Origin: Planctomycetaceae bacterium
GTDB lineage: Bacteria; Planctomycetota; Planctomycetia; Pirellulales; UBA1268
Assembly: GCA_947453875.1 (NCBI GenBank)
Contig: CANGIH010000168.1
Coordinates: forward strand, 1 to 5,997
Direction: 5' to 3'
Length of the DNA stretch: 5,997 nucleotides
Both the position numbers and the translations under genes were made by a program. Below are positions 1 to 4,835 of the stretch, one piece after another (within the stretch, counting starts at the first letter, position 1; every line of letters begins with the position of its first letter). The notes under the pieces are model-generated. The model searched no databases. It saw only the letters and a list, made by a program, of their open reading frames with translations, and had not been told where the DNA came from.

Positions 1-126
1 CGCGGCCGCTTCGATTACGCCAGCCTCTCCACCGACGATGCCCTGCGGGCGCGGCGGTTCTCGATTCTCGTCACGAGCCCCGACGATGGCGCCGCCGTCC
101 GCGAGGCCGACGCGCCGGGAAGGTAG
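1..126 (+). CDS. C-terminal end of an unrecognised protein (partial)
   Basis: The first reading frame is open from the window edge to a TAG at 124-126. It gives 41 residues that begin RGRFDYASLSTDDALRARRF and end in a charged, alanine/glycine-rich tail. I do not recognise the family. The stretch ARRFSILVTSPDDG looks like a beta strand followed by an acidic turn, as at the end of a globular domain. The codons are GC-rich in the third position, which supports real coding. The start and the bulk of the protein lie outside the window, so no function can be given. No clear terminator follows. Confidence 0.5.
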   Translation, partial: RGRFDYASLSTDDALRARRFSILVTSPDDGAAVREADAPGR

Positions 127-170
127 CCGGCAGGGCGGAGAGCCGTCGGCGGGCCTTGTGGCGGTTTCCG

Positions 171-266
171 TCAGCGGGAGCGACCGCGGAAGGCGCCCAG
201 CACCAGCCAACACCCGAAGCAGAACTGCACGACGACCAGCAGGGCGGCGACGGAATTGAAGCTCAC
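171..266 (-). CDS. Small single-pass membrane peptide (31 aa, hypothetical)
   Basis: A GTG at 264-266 (read on the minus strand) opens 31 codons ending in TGA at 171-173. The peptide has a short polar start (residues 1-5) and a continuous hydrophobic stretch at about 6-26 (SVAALLVVVQFCFGCWLVLG). It closes with an arginine-rich tail, RGRSR. This is a typical small transmembrane protein with the positive end probably in the cytoplasm. A Shine-Dalgarno-like GGGAGA lies at 273-278, six bases before the GTG, and it decides this start. The same frame stays open upstream to an ATG at 374, but those extra residues are arginine-rich and not membrane-like. I do not recognise the family and assign no function. 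Two cysteines (16 and 19) lie inside the helix. It stands alone, in the spacer upstream of the peroxiredoxin gene and on the opposite strand. Confidence 0.45.
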   Translation of the reverse strand: MSFNSVAALLVVVQFCFGCWLVLGAFRGRSR

Positions 267-493
267 GACCGATCTCCCGATGACGCCGACTCGTGCCTGA
301 CACCGAAACCTAGTTCGCGATTTGCGGCGCGGATCGATTTCCCCGACGTTTGAAAGTGGGTGCCACGTTCGCATCGGGGGCGGATCGTGCCGATTCTGGC
401 GGTGAAAGCGGCCTCGCTCCTCCCGTCACCCCACCCAGGGGGCTACGATACCGGAGCCGTACACCGTGTCCCCGTCGCCCGGAGAGCCCTTTC
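267..493. other. Spacer upstream of the peroxiredoxin gene
   Basis: I see no gene here on either strand. It should carry the outward promoters for the small membrane peptide (minus) and the peroxiredoxin (plus). I found no convincing -35/-10 pair. TACGAT at 444-449 is a weak -10-like match without a matching -35. The Shine-Dalgarno GGAGAG for the peroxiredoxin sits at 481-486. Confidence 0.4.
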
Positions 494-970
494 ATGCCGC
501 CGCTGCAGATTGGGGATCGTGTCCCCGACGTCACCCTTCAGGCCCACGATGGGAGCAGCGTGGCGCTTGCCGACCTCGTCGGGCGACGTCCGGTGGTGAT
601 CTTCTTCTACCCCAAGGACGACACGCCGATCTGCACGAAGGAGGCCTGCGCCTTCCGCGATTCGTACGAGAAGTTCACCGCGGCGGGCGCCGAGGTCATC
701 GGCATCAGCGGTGACAGCGGGGCCTCCCACCGCGCCTTCGCAGCCCGGCACAAACTCCCGTTCCTCCTGGCCAGCGACCCCGACGGGAGCCTGCGGAAGG
801 CCTTTGGTGTGCCCAAGACGCTCGGGCTTTTCCCCGGGCGTGTGACCTATGTCGTGGATCGTGAAGGGATCGTCCGGCTGGTCTTCTCGGCCCAACTCGC
901 CTCGCAGGATCATGTCACGAAGGCCCTCGCCGCGGTCGGGGCGATCGATGGCGCCGCCCCGGCACCCTGA
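494..970 (+). CDS. bcp: Thioredoxin-dependent peroxiredoxin, Bcp/PrxQ type
   Basis: A 158-residue protein that reduces hydrogen peroxide and organic hydroperoxides in the cytoplasm, with thioredoxin as the usual electron donor. It has the thioredoxin-fold AhpC/TSA domain over nearly its full length. FFYPKDDTPICTKEACAFRD (residues 37-56) carries the peroxidatic Cys47 and, five residues on, the resolving Cys52. This spacing is diagnostic of atypical 2-Cys Bcp/PrxQ enzymes. Thr44 and Pro45 belong to the active-site PxxxT/SxxC loop, and Arg116 in FPGRVTYVVD is the usual conserved arginine. The residue before the peroxidatic Cys is Ile rather than the common Gly, a mild variation. The frame is open back to 350, but ATG 494 is preferred: GGAGAG lies seven bases before it and the family's N-terminus (IGDRVPDVTL) starts there. 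The SRPBCC gene follows 27 bases downstream and may be co-transcribed. Confidence 0.95.
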   Translation: MPPLQIGDRVPDVTLQAHDGSSVALADLVGRRPVVIFFYPKDDTPICTKEACAFRDSYEKFTAAGAEVIGISGDSGASHRAFAARHKLPFLLASDPDGSLRKAFGVPKTLGLFPGRVTYVVDREGIVRLVFSAQLASQDHVTKALAAVGAIDGAAPAP

Positions 971-997
971 CGCTCCATTCACCCCCGGGGGCCACCG

Positions 998-1456
998 ATG
1001 CCCGTCTTTGATTTTTCCTTCACCGTCGACGCGCCGCTCGCGGCTGTCCGCGACTTTCATCGCGACACATCGGCGCTGAAGCGTCTCACCCCCCCGCCGA
1101 CATTCGTGCGACTGATCTCGATCGAACCGCTCGCCGAGGGATCGGTGTCGAAGTTCGTGCTCTGGGTGGGGCCGCTCCCGCTCCGCTGGACGGCGGTCCA
1201 CCGTGACGTGAGTGACCACGGCTTCACCGACGTGCAGGAGTCAGGGCCGGCCGCCGCATGGGCCCACACCCACACCTTCACGGCGATCTCGACGGCGACC
1301 ACGAGGATCGACGAACACATCGAGTTTGCCCACAAGCCAGGCCCATGGGGCATCGTCACCCGGCTGCTGTTTTCAAAGCCGAATCTGTGGCTGATGTTCA
1401 CCTACCGCAAACTGGTGACGCGGTGGTTTCTCCGCCGACGCGGAGCGGAGCGATGA
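998..1456 (+). CDS. SRPBCC-fold (START/cyclase-like) protein
   Basis: A 152-residue protein of the SRPBCC superfamily, a fold with a deep hydrophobic pocket that binds lipids, polyketides or other small hydrophobic ligands. The opening PVFDFSFTVDAPLAAVRDFH is the usual first strand and helix (strand, 'a-p...v..f..d'). It is followed by LKRLTPPPTFVRLISIE, the ligand-cavity strands, HRDVSDHGFTDVQESGP, and a C-terminal amphipathic helix ending in FTYRKLVTRWFLRRRG. The length is normal for a single-domain member of the cyclase/dehydrase-like group. No catalytic residue can be named, so the ligand is unknown. Its position 27 bases after the peroxiredoxin suggests an operon. The Shine-Dalgarno is weak (GGGGG at 987-991), so coupling to the upstream gene is likely. 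The next gene converges on it, and I saw no strong terminator in the 104-base gap. Confidence 0.82.
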   Translation: MPVFDFSFTVDAPLAAVRDFHRDTSALKRLTPPPTFVRLISIEPLAEGSVSKFVLWVGPLPLRWTAVHRDVSDHGFTDVQESGPAAAWAHTHTFTAISTATTRIDEHIEFAHKPGPWGIVTRLLFSKPNLWLMFTYRKLVTRWFLRRRGAER

Positions 1457-1560
1457 TCGAGACGGCGGTGACCTTGGGTGAGAGGCTCGACCGCAAGGCG
1501 TCATGACCAACCACGGGAGCCGGACCGGTTCCTACTTCCTGCAGGGAAGACATGCCTACG

Positions 1561-1983
1561 TCACCTACCGCCCCCCGCATCGGGGTGCCCGGCGTGATGG
1601 CGGGCCGCAGGCCGCCCGGGGGATGGGCCATTCGGAGAACCGAAGCCCGACGTGAACACCATCCCGCCACGGGTGGGTACGCCGACAACGCCGTTGCTGA
1701 AGACTTCGTTACGGCCGAGCCGGGCCGACACCAGGCCGTTGTTGTAGGCAGTGGCGTCTCCGATCCGGGTGGCTACCAGGCCATTGTTGAAAAAGGTGAA
1801 CCGGCCCACGGTTGTACCGACGAGGCCGTTGGCGGTGAATGTGTACGGCCCCTTGGATACCGCATATCCGCCGAAGTTTCCGTTGGCCGGACTCTGGGCG
1901 ATGGCTTCCCCGGGAGCCGCACCGACGATGGTCGCCAGGCCAACGAGCCCTCCAGCCACGATCGCGGCGCAGCGGCGTATCAT
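1561..1983 (-). CDS. Secreted protein with 15-residue tandem repeats (hypothetical)
   Basis: A 140-residue protein with a clear signal peptide: MIRR, then a hydrophobic core at about 5-22, and an AIA-Q signal peptidase I site near residue 29. The mature part carries four in-register 15-residue repeats at 52-66, 67-81, 82-96 and 97-111. Each opens with NG(L/V)V and has a Gly at position 9 before a short aromatic or beta-prone stretch (for example NGLVATRIGDATAYN). A degenerate fifth unit (37-51) precedes them. The tail (112-140) is rich in Gly, Pro and His and probably disordered. The repeat pattern suggests stacked beta strands with Asn-Gly turns, outside the cytoplasm. I do not recognise a family and give no function. 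The ATG at 1983 has an almost perfect GGGGAGGT five bases upstream, which points to strong translation. The upstream neighbour is divergent and the downstream one convergent, so it is a single-gene unit. Confidence 0.8.
   Translation of the reverse strand: MIRRCAAIVAGGLVGLATIVGAAPGEAIAQSPANGNFGGYAVSKGPYTFTANGLVGTTVGRFTFFNNGLVATRIGDATAYNNGLVSARLGRNEVFSNGVVGVPTRGGMVFTSGFGSPNGPSPGRPAARHHAGHPDAGGGR
1651..1875 (-). repeat. 45-bp tandem coding repeat (five units, first degenerate)
   Basis: The DNA repeats with an exact 45-bp period. The heptamer (G/C)GCC(G/A)TT, in the turn-forming Asn-Gly-Leu-Val codons, recurs at 1689, 1734, 1779 and 1824 on the plus strand. The units differ at many other bases, including third positions, while the protein pattern is kept. 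This suggests old duplication under selection rather than recent slippage. Confidence 0.85.
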
Positions 1984-1988
1984 GCTTT

Positions 1989-1996
1989 ACCTCCCC
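1989..1996 (-). promoter_or_regulatory. Strong ribosome binding site of the repeat-protein gene
   Basis: GGGGAGGT on the minus strand, five bases before the ATG at 1983. It is the best Shine-Dalgarno match in the window and fixes the start directly before the signal peptide. Confidence 0.85.
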
Positions 1997-2210
1997 TTTC
2001 GACGTTTCCTGCAACCGCCCACCGACGACGGCATCGGCCATCGACACGAGGTACGAAAAGAAACTGCTCGAAGATGCCGACTGGTAGGGTTGTCCGGGCA
2101 ATCCACCATCTCGGGTTGGCTGAATTGAACGCTGCACTTGTCCCGCAGGGCGTGCGTTCGACGAGTAGCGGGTATTTCGCGGGGCGGATTCATTCCCCTA
2201 TTCTCCACTC

Positions 2211-3224
2211 GTGAGGCTCGCGAAACCACCGATGCCCCTCCCCATGCCTCCCGATCGGTCCTCCCGCTGGTGGCACGATCGCCGTGCCCGACCACTCGCC
2301 CTGCTCGGCGGTCTGCTTGTCGCCAGCGGACTGGTTCACCTCGCGGTGTGGGCGGTGTTGGGAGGCCCGTGGGAGGGCCCTGTCACCTGGCGGAAGCCGA
2401 TCCTGTTCGGGCTGTCCGCGGGGCTGACGAGCGTGTCGCTCGGGTGGGGATGGTCGCATCTGCCGTGGCGGCGGAGTGACGGCCTGCTCGCGACGCTCAC
2501 CGCCTGGGCACTGTTCATCGAGGTTGCACTCATCGACCTGCAGCGTTGGCGGGGTGTGGCGAGTCATTTCAACCGGGCCACTCCATTCGATTCCTTCGTC
2601 TATGACGCGATGGGAGGGCTGATCCTGGTGGTCTCATTGGTGGCGGCCGATCTGACGATTCGCCTGTTCCGCCAATCCACCGACCTCGACCCTGCCACAC
2701 TCACGGCGACCCGGGCAGGAATGGTGCTGCTGGTTGTCTCATGCGGGCTCGGCATGTGGGCGAGTGTCCATGGTGACCAGCAGTCCTCGAGGGGACTTCC
2801 TGCAGACCTGTTCGGGACCGCGGGAGCGCCGAAGTATCCGCATGGAGCCGCGATTCACGCCCTCCAATGGCTGCCGTTGATGGCCTGGGGAGCGCGGCGT
2901 GCGGGCCTTTCGGAACGTTGGCGGCAGCGACTGGTGAATGCCGCCGTCACAGGCAGCGTGCTCATCCTGGCGTATGCGATGACGCAGACGCTCCTGGGCC
3001 GGGCCCGGTTCGATGCCACGCCTCACACGGCCGTGCTTCTCGTCGGAGGCGTCACGCTCCTGACCGGGCCATGCCTCGTGATCGCCGGAGCCTGGGTCGG
3101 AAGGCTGGGAAGAGCCGGTCAGATGCGGCTCAGTTCCACGCATCGCGACCTGACATGTCGCGACACGGAAATGAAGGAGTGCCCCGTCTTGGAATCGAAC
3201 CAAGAACCCTCTGATGAAGAGTGA
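2211..3224 (+). CDS. Eight-helix integral membrane protein of unknown function
   Basis: Up to 337 residues with about eight transmembrane helices by eye: 29-50, 62-81, 90-110, 128-152, 165-186, 211-230, 240-262 and 272-297. Several motifs look conserved rather than merely hydrophobic: TWRKPILFGLS (59-69), QRWRGVASHFN (111-121), FDSFVYDAMGG (126-136) and KYPHGAAIHALQWLP (208-222). Histidines 119, 211 and 216 and Asn121 could lie at a shared membrane-edge site, but no ligand can be inferred. I do not recognise a named family. The start is uncertain: GTG 2211, ATG 2232 and ATG 2244 are all in frame and none has a good Shine-Dalgarno. TATTCT at 2199-2204 would fit a -10 element giving an almost leaderless GTG. 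The last 14 residues (324-337) are antisense to a tRNA-Lys pseudogene, so the natural C-terminus was probably replaced or extended. The soluble tail from about residue 300 looks non-conserved. Confidence 0.75.
   Translation: MRLAKPPMPLPMPPDRSSRWWHDRRARPLALLGGLLVASGLVHLAVWAVLGGPWEGPVTWRKPILFGLSAGLTSVSLGWGWSHLPWRRSDGLLATLTAWALFIEVALIDLQRWRGVASHFNRATPFDSFVYDAMGGLILVVSLVAADLTIRLFRQSTDLDPATLTATRAGMVLLVVSCGLGMWASVHGDQQSSRGLPADLFGTAGAPKYPHGAAIHALQWLPLMAWGARRAGLSERWRQRLVNAAVTGSVLILAYAMTQTLLGRARFDATPHTAVLLVGGVTLLTGPCLVIAGAWVGRLGRAGQMRLSSTHRDLTCRDTEMKECPVLESNQEPSDEE
3143..3163. other. Inverted repeat near the 3' end of the membrane-protein gene
   Basis: TCGCGAC (3143-3149) and GTCGCGA (3157-3163) form a 7-bp perfect stem with a 7-base loop. 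No T-run follows on either strand, so it is not a standard terminator. It lies 17 bases from the tRNA-like sequence, inside the region where the protein tail looks unrelated to the membrane domain. Confidence 0.4.
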
Positions 3225-3245
3225 CCTGCTCCCCTGAAACGGGTC
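3180..3245 (-). pseudogene. tRNA-Lys pseudogene (decayed duplicate)
   Basis: Read on the minus strand, this is a damaged copy of the intact tRNA-Lys at 3699-3772. The 43 bases at 3180-3222 match the intact gene's 3' part (anticodon loop, variable loop, T-arm, acceptor strand, discriminator) with two differences. A 5' acceptor remnant, GACCCGT (3239-3245), still pairs with ACGGGGC except at one position. The copy is 66 nt against 74, and the missing bases fall in the D-arm. The anticodon stem has lost its pairing, and base 37 is C instead of A although CTT is still readable. The T-arm remains perfect (CTTGG/CCAAG). It is almost certainly not a working tRNA. It could be a decayed tandem duplicate or the far attachment site left by an element integrated in tRNA-Lys. 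Its antisense strand codes the end of the membrane protein. Confidence 0.8.
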
Positions 3246-3310
3246 CACCTCTGGAGCGAGAATCCAGGGAGGAAGAACCGTTGGGAGGGCAATAAACGCG
3301 ACGTGGAAGG

Positions 3311-3385
3311 CGCGAGCAGGCGGCTCAGATCATCCTCGAGTTGCGTGAGGTGGAACTGGAATTGTCTCGTGCCAAGACCGCCGGC
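3311..3385 (+). mobile_element. Likely IS3-family OrfA remnant (N-terminal helix only)
   Basis: The plus frame beginning at 3311 encodes REQAAQIILELREVELELSR followed by AKTAG. This matches the pattern of the first helix of IS3-type OrfA transposase subunits (EQII..LREAEVEL..G.TV), which bind the element's ends. The following helix-turn-helix (family pattern 'LG.SEQTYYRWR') is absent. The frame runs into arginine-rich nonsense and stops at a TGA at 3453-3455. An upstream TAA at 3293 and the lack of an ATG leave no start. It is therefore a dead fragment, recognised from the motif pattern alone. No terminal inverted repeats were found. Confidence 0.45.
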
Positions 3386-3558
3386 CGTTCGCGTCGATGT
3401 CTACCTCCCCGTCGGCAACCAACTGCCGAGCGCGGGCGATCCGGGCATCGGTGAAGGCAAAGGCAAAGGGAGGCCCCTTGAATTGACCGGCTCAGACTCC
3501 TCGCCCGCCGGGTTCTGAATTCCCATCGCCAAGCCCTCCCTTTAGTTGCCCGGTTCTC

Positions 3559-3578
3559 TGTGGGCATTTTGTGGGCAT
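3559..3578. repeat. Short direct repeat TGTGGGCAT, 11-bp period
   Basis: TGTGGGCAT occurs at 3559-3567 and again at 3570-3578, separated by two bases. Closely spaced direct repeats of this size, about 120 bp from the 3' end of a tRNA gene, are common as arm-type binding sites of tyrosine integrases. The repeat is seen directly. The integrase role is inference. Confidence 0.4.
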
Positions 3579-3642
3579 GGGCAAGGGACAACCGCGCACA
3601 TTGCCGGACAATTCGTGGTCTTCCGGCCCCAGGTCGGCGCAT

Positions 3643-3671
3643 AAAAAAAGCCCCGTTTCCGGGGCCTTTTT
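3643..3671 (-). terminator. Intrinsic terminator of tRNA-Lys (bidirectional shape)
   Basis: GCCCCG (3650-3655), loop TTTC, CGGGGC (3660-3665) make a 6-bp GC stem. On the minus strand the hairpin is followed by seven T residues (the A-run 3643-3649), and on the plus strand by C then TTTTT (3667-3671). It sits about 30 bases past the 3' end of the tRNA-Lys gene and is the best terminator in the window. The symmetry lets it also stop plus-strand transcription from the membrane-protein side. Confidence 0.88.
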
Positions 3672-3698
3672 CATCGTTTTTCTCAGGCAAAACGCCAC

Positions 3699-3772
3699 TG
3701 CCCCGTCTTGGACTCGAACCAAGAACCCTCTGATTAAGAGTCAGATGCTCTGACCAGTTGAGCTAACGGGGC
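3699..3772 (-). tRNA. tRNA-Lys (anticodon CUU)
   Basis: A complete 74-nt cloverleaf on the minus strand. The acceptor GCCCCGT pairs fully with ACGGGGC, with discriminator A. The D-stem is GCTC/GAGC with a nine-base loop, and the anticodon stem is TCTGA/TCAGA around loop CTCTTAA, giving anticodon CTT, which reads AAG. The variable loop is five bases (GGGTT), and the T-stem CTTGG/CCAAG encloses TTCGAGT. The 3' CCA is not encoded and must be added after transcription. A promoter lies just upstream and a hairpin terminator downstream, so it is a single-gene unit. It is divergent from fabI. Confidence 0.97.
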
Positions 3773-3782
3773 CGGAAGCCAC

Positions 3783-3811
3783 TTTTTACCCATCGCCGGG
3801 CAGGAGGACAA
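3783..3811 (-). promoter_or_regulatory. Probable promoter of tRNA-Lys
   Basis: On the minus strand, TTGTCC (3806-3811) and TAAAAA (3783-3788) are separated by exactly 17 bases. Each matches four of six bases of the sigma-70 consensus. Transcription would begin a few bases before the tRNA at 3772, giving a very short leader, as expected for a tRNA gene. Confidence 0.5.
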
Positions 3812-3898
3812 GGGGCCGGCAGGAGCAACGGTTTCACGGCTCCACAGCCCCAAAAGTGGCCCGGCGCCGGGAACCATCGCCCCGTCGACGTTTCCGCG

Positions 3899-3927
3899 TT
3901 GAGGGTTTCCTCGACAGCCGCTACAGT
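3899..3927 (+). promoter_or_regulatory. Candidate promoter of fabI
   Basis: TTGAGG (3899-3904) and TACAGT (3922-3927) have a 17-base spacer, and each matches four of six consensus bases. The start site would fall near 3934, leaving a leader of about 70 bases. No operator or FapR/FabT-type palindrome is evident there. Confidence 0.4.
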
Positions 3928-3992
3928 CCGCGCTTCGCAGTCGGGGCCCGACGTTGCCGGGAACCCCTCGCGATTGATCCGGTTCCCGCACG

Positions 3993-3998
3993 TGGAGG
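3993..3998 (+). promoter_or_regulatory. Ribosome binding site that decides the fabI start
   Basis: TGGAGG at 3993-3998 directly abuts an in-frame ATG at 3999, too close for initiation, but lies nine bases before the ATG at 4008. The second ATG also gives the usual family N-terminus (MG.f.G.kGL). Confidence 0.75.
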
Positions 3999-4007
3999 AT
4001 GGCGCCG

Positions 4008-4835
4008 ATGGGCAGGTTCGACGGTCTCAAGGGTCTCGTGCTCGGGGTCGCCAACGACCACTCGATCGCCTGGGCGATCGCCAAGGAGATCCTCGCCGAG
4101 GGAGGCCATGTCGGCTTTTCCCACCTCCCCGACCGCCCCGATGACGAGCGGCAGCGCAATCGGCGCCGCGTCTCGCTCCTCACCGATCCGGAGCCGAATG
4201 CGAAGTTCCTCGTGCCGATGGATGCCGGCAACGACGAACAGATCGCCGCCGTGATGCAGCGGGCCAAGGAGGAGTTCGGCACGATCGACTTCCTCGTCCA
4301 CTCGATCGCCTATGCCCCGATGGAGGACCTCAAGGGCGAGACCACCAACTGCAGCCGCGAAGGCTTCCGCATCGCGATGGAGACGAGCGCCTACAGCCTC
4401 CTCGCCGTCGGTCGCCTCGCCCGCGGCATCCTCTCGTCCGACGCCTCGATCCTCACCCTCACGTACTTCGGCGGTGAGAAGGTGGTGCCGGGCTACAACA
4501 TCATGGGCGTCTGCAAGGCGACGCTCGACGCCTGCGTGAAATACATGGCCTACGACCTCGGGCCCGCTGGGGTGCGCGTCAACGCCGTGAGCGCCGGCCC
4601 CCTGCGGACGCTCGCCGGTCGCGGCGCCGGCGTCGACGAGATGCTCGGTCTCTACGAGCACATGTCCCCCATGGGCCGCAACTTCACCCAAGCCGAGGTG
4701 GGGAAGGCTGGCGCCTGGCTGCTGTCGAGGGAGTCGCTCGGCATCACCGGCGAGATTCTCCATGTCGACGCCGGCTACAACATCATGGGCTCGCCGGGGC
4801 GACTGCTGAATCTCGTCAAGAAGTCCGAGGCGTGA
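4008..4835 (+). CDS. fabI: Enoyl-[acyl-carrier-protein] reductase (NADH)
   Basis: A 275-residue short-chain dehydrogenase-fold enzyme. It reduces trans-2-enoyl-ACP to acyl-ACP in the last step of each fatty-acid elongation cycle, in the cytoplasm, usually as a tetramer. The N-terminal GLVLGVANDHSIAWAIAK (9-26) is the FabI form of the nucleotide-binding loop. FLVHSIAYAP (95-104) follows strand 4. LTYFGGEKVVPGYNIMGVCK (151-170) carries Tyr153, the catalytic Tyr163 and Lys170 in the Y-x6-K arrangement. RVNAVSAGPLRTLAGRG (190-206) and the C-terminal LHVDAGYNIMG (251-261) are also typical. The length is slightly above that of E. coli FabI (262), mainly through a longer loop at 41-64. The start at 4008 rests on Shine-Dalgarno spacing. 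Its TGA overlaps the GTG of the Nudix gene, so the two are likely translated together. Confidence 0.97.
   Translation: MGRFDGLKGLVLGVANDHSIAWAIAKEILAEGGHVGFSHLPDRPDDERQRNRRRVSLLTDPEPNAKFLVPMDAGNDEQIAAVMQRAKEEFGTIDFLVHSIAYAPMEDLKGETTNCSREGFRIAMETSAYSLLAVGRLARGILSSDASILTLTYFGGEKVVPGYNIMGVCKATLDACVKYMAYDLGPAGVRVNAVSAGPLRTLAGRGAGVDEMLGLYEHMSPMGRNFTQAEVGKAGAWLLSRESLGITGEILHVDAGYNIMGSPGRLLNLVKKSEA

Larger units (their letters stand above)
3246..3698. other. Gene-poor scar between two tRNA-Lys copies
   Basis: This 453-base stretch lies between the tRNA-Lys pseudogene and the intact tRNA-Lys. It has no convincing intact gene. It contains a likely IS3-type OrfA fragment near 3311-3385, a 9-bp direct repeat at 3559-3578, a 53-codon minus-strand open stretch (3333-3491) with protein-like composition, and the tRNA terminator at 3643-3671. 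The near-identical tRNA 3' segment at both ends is the classic signature of integration into a tRNA gene. I infer a collapsed island or an old attachment site, but a simple tandem tRNA duplication with later insertion is also possible. Confidence 0.5.

Noticed and set aside
350..367. Sigma-54-like TGGCAC-N5-TTCA on the minus strand
   Set aside because: The -24 half matches, but the -12 half lacks the essential GC, so a sigma-54 promoter is not supported.
443..1219. Minus-strand open frame of 258 codons across the peroxiredoxin and SRPBCC genes
   Set aside because: It spans two recognised plus-strand genes and their gap. Its arginine/glycine-rich composition is what antisense GC-rich DNA gives.
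1541..1555. CTTCC-TGCAG-GGAAG hairpin between convergent genes as a terminator
   Set aside because: The stem is only five base pairs and no T-run follows on either strand.
1552..2214. Plus-strand open frame of 220 codons across the repeat-protein region
   Set aside because: The minus-strand frame has a signal peptide, in-register repeats and a near-perfect Shine-Dalgarno. The plus frame has none of these and runs through the intergenic region.
3492..3722. Minus-strand open frame running from the tRNA-Lys gene into the scar, possibly an integrase tail
   Set aside because: It starts inside the tRNA sequence and reads through the terminator hairpin. No integrase catalytic motif (R..HxxR..Y) is present.
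3860..3871. Perfect 12-bp palindrome CCCGGCGCCGGG between tRNA-Lys and fabI as an operator
   Set aside because: It consists only of G and C in GC-rich DNA, lies upstream of the candidate fabI promoter, and resembles no known fatty-acid regulator site.
3921..4763. Long minus-strand open frame (280 codons) opposite fabI
   Set aside because: It is the antisense shadow of fabI, rich in His/Gly/Glu/Ala with no family motif. The plus strand encodes an unmistakable FabI with all catalytic residues.
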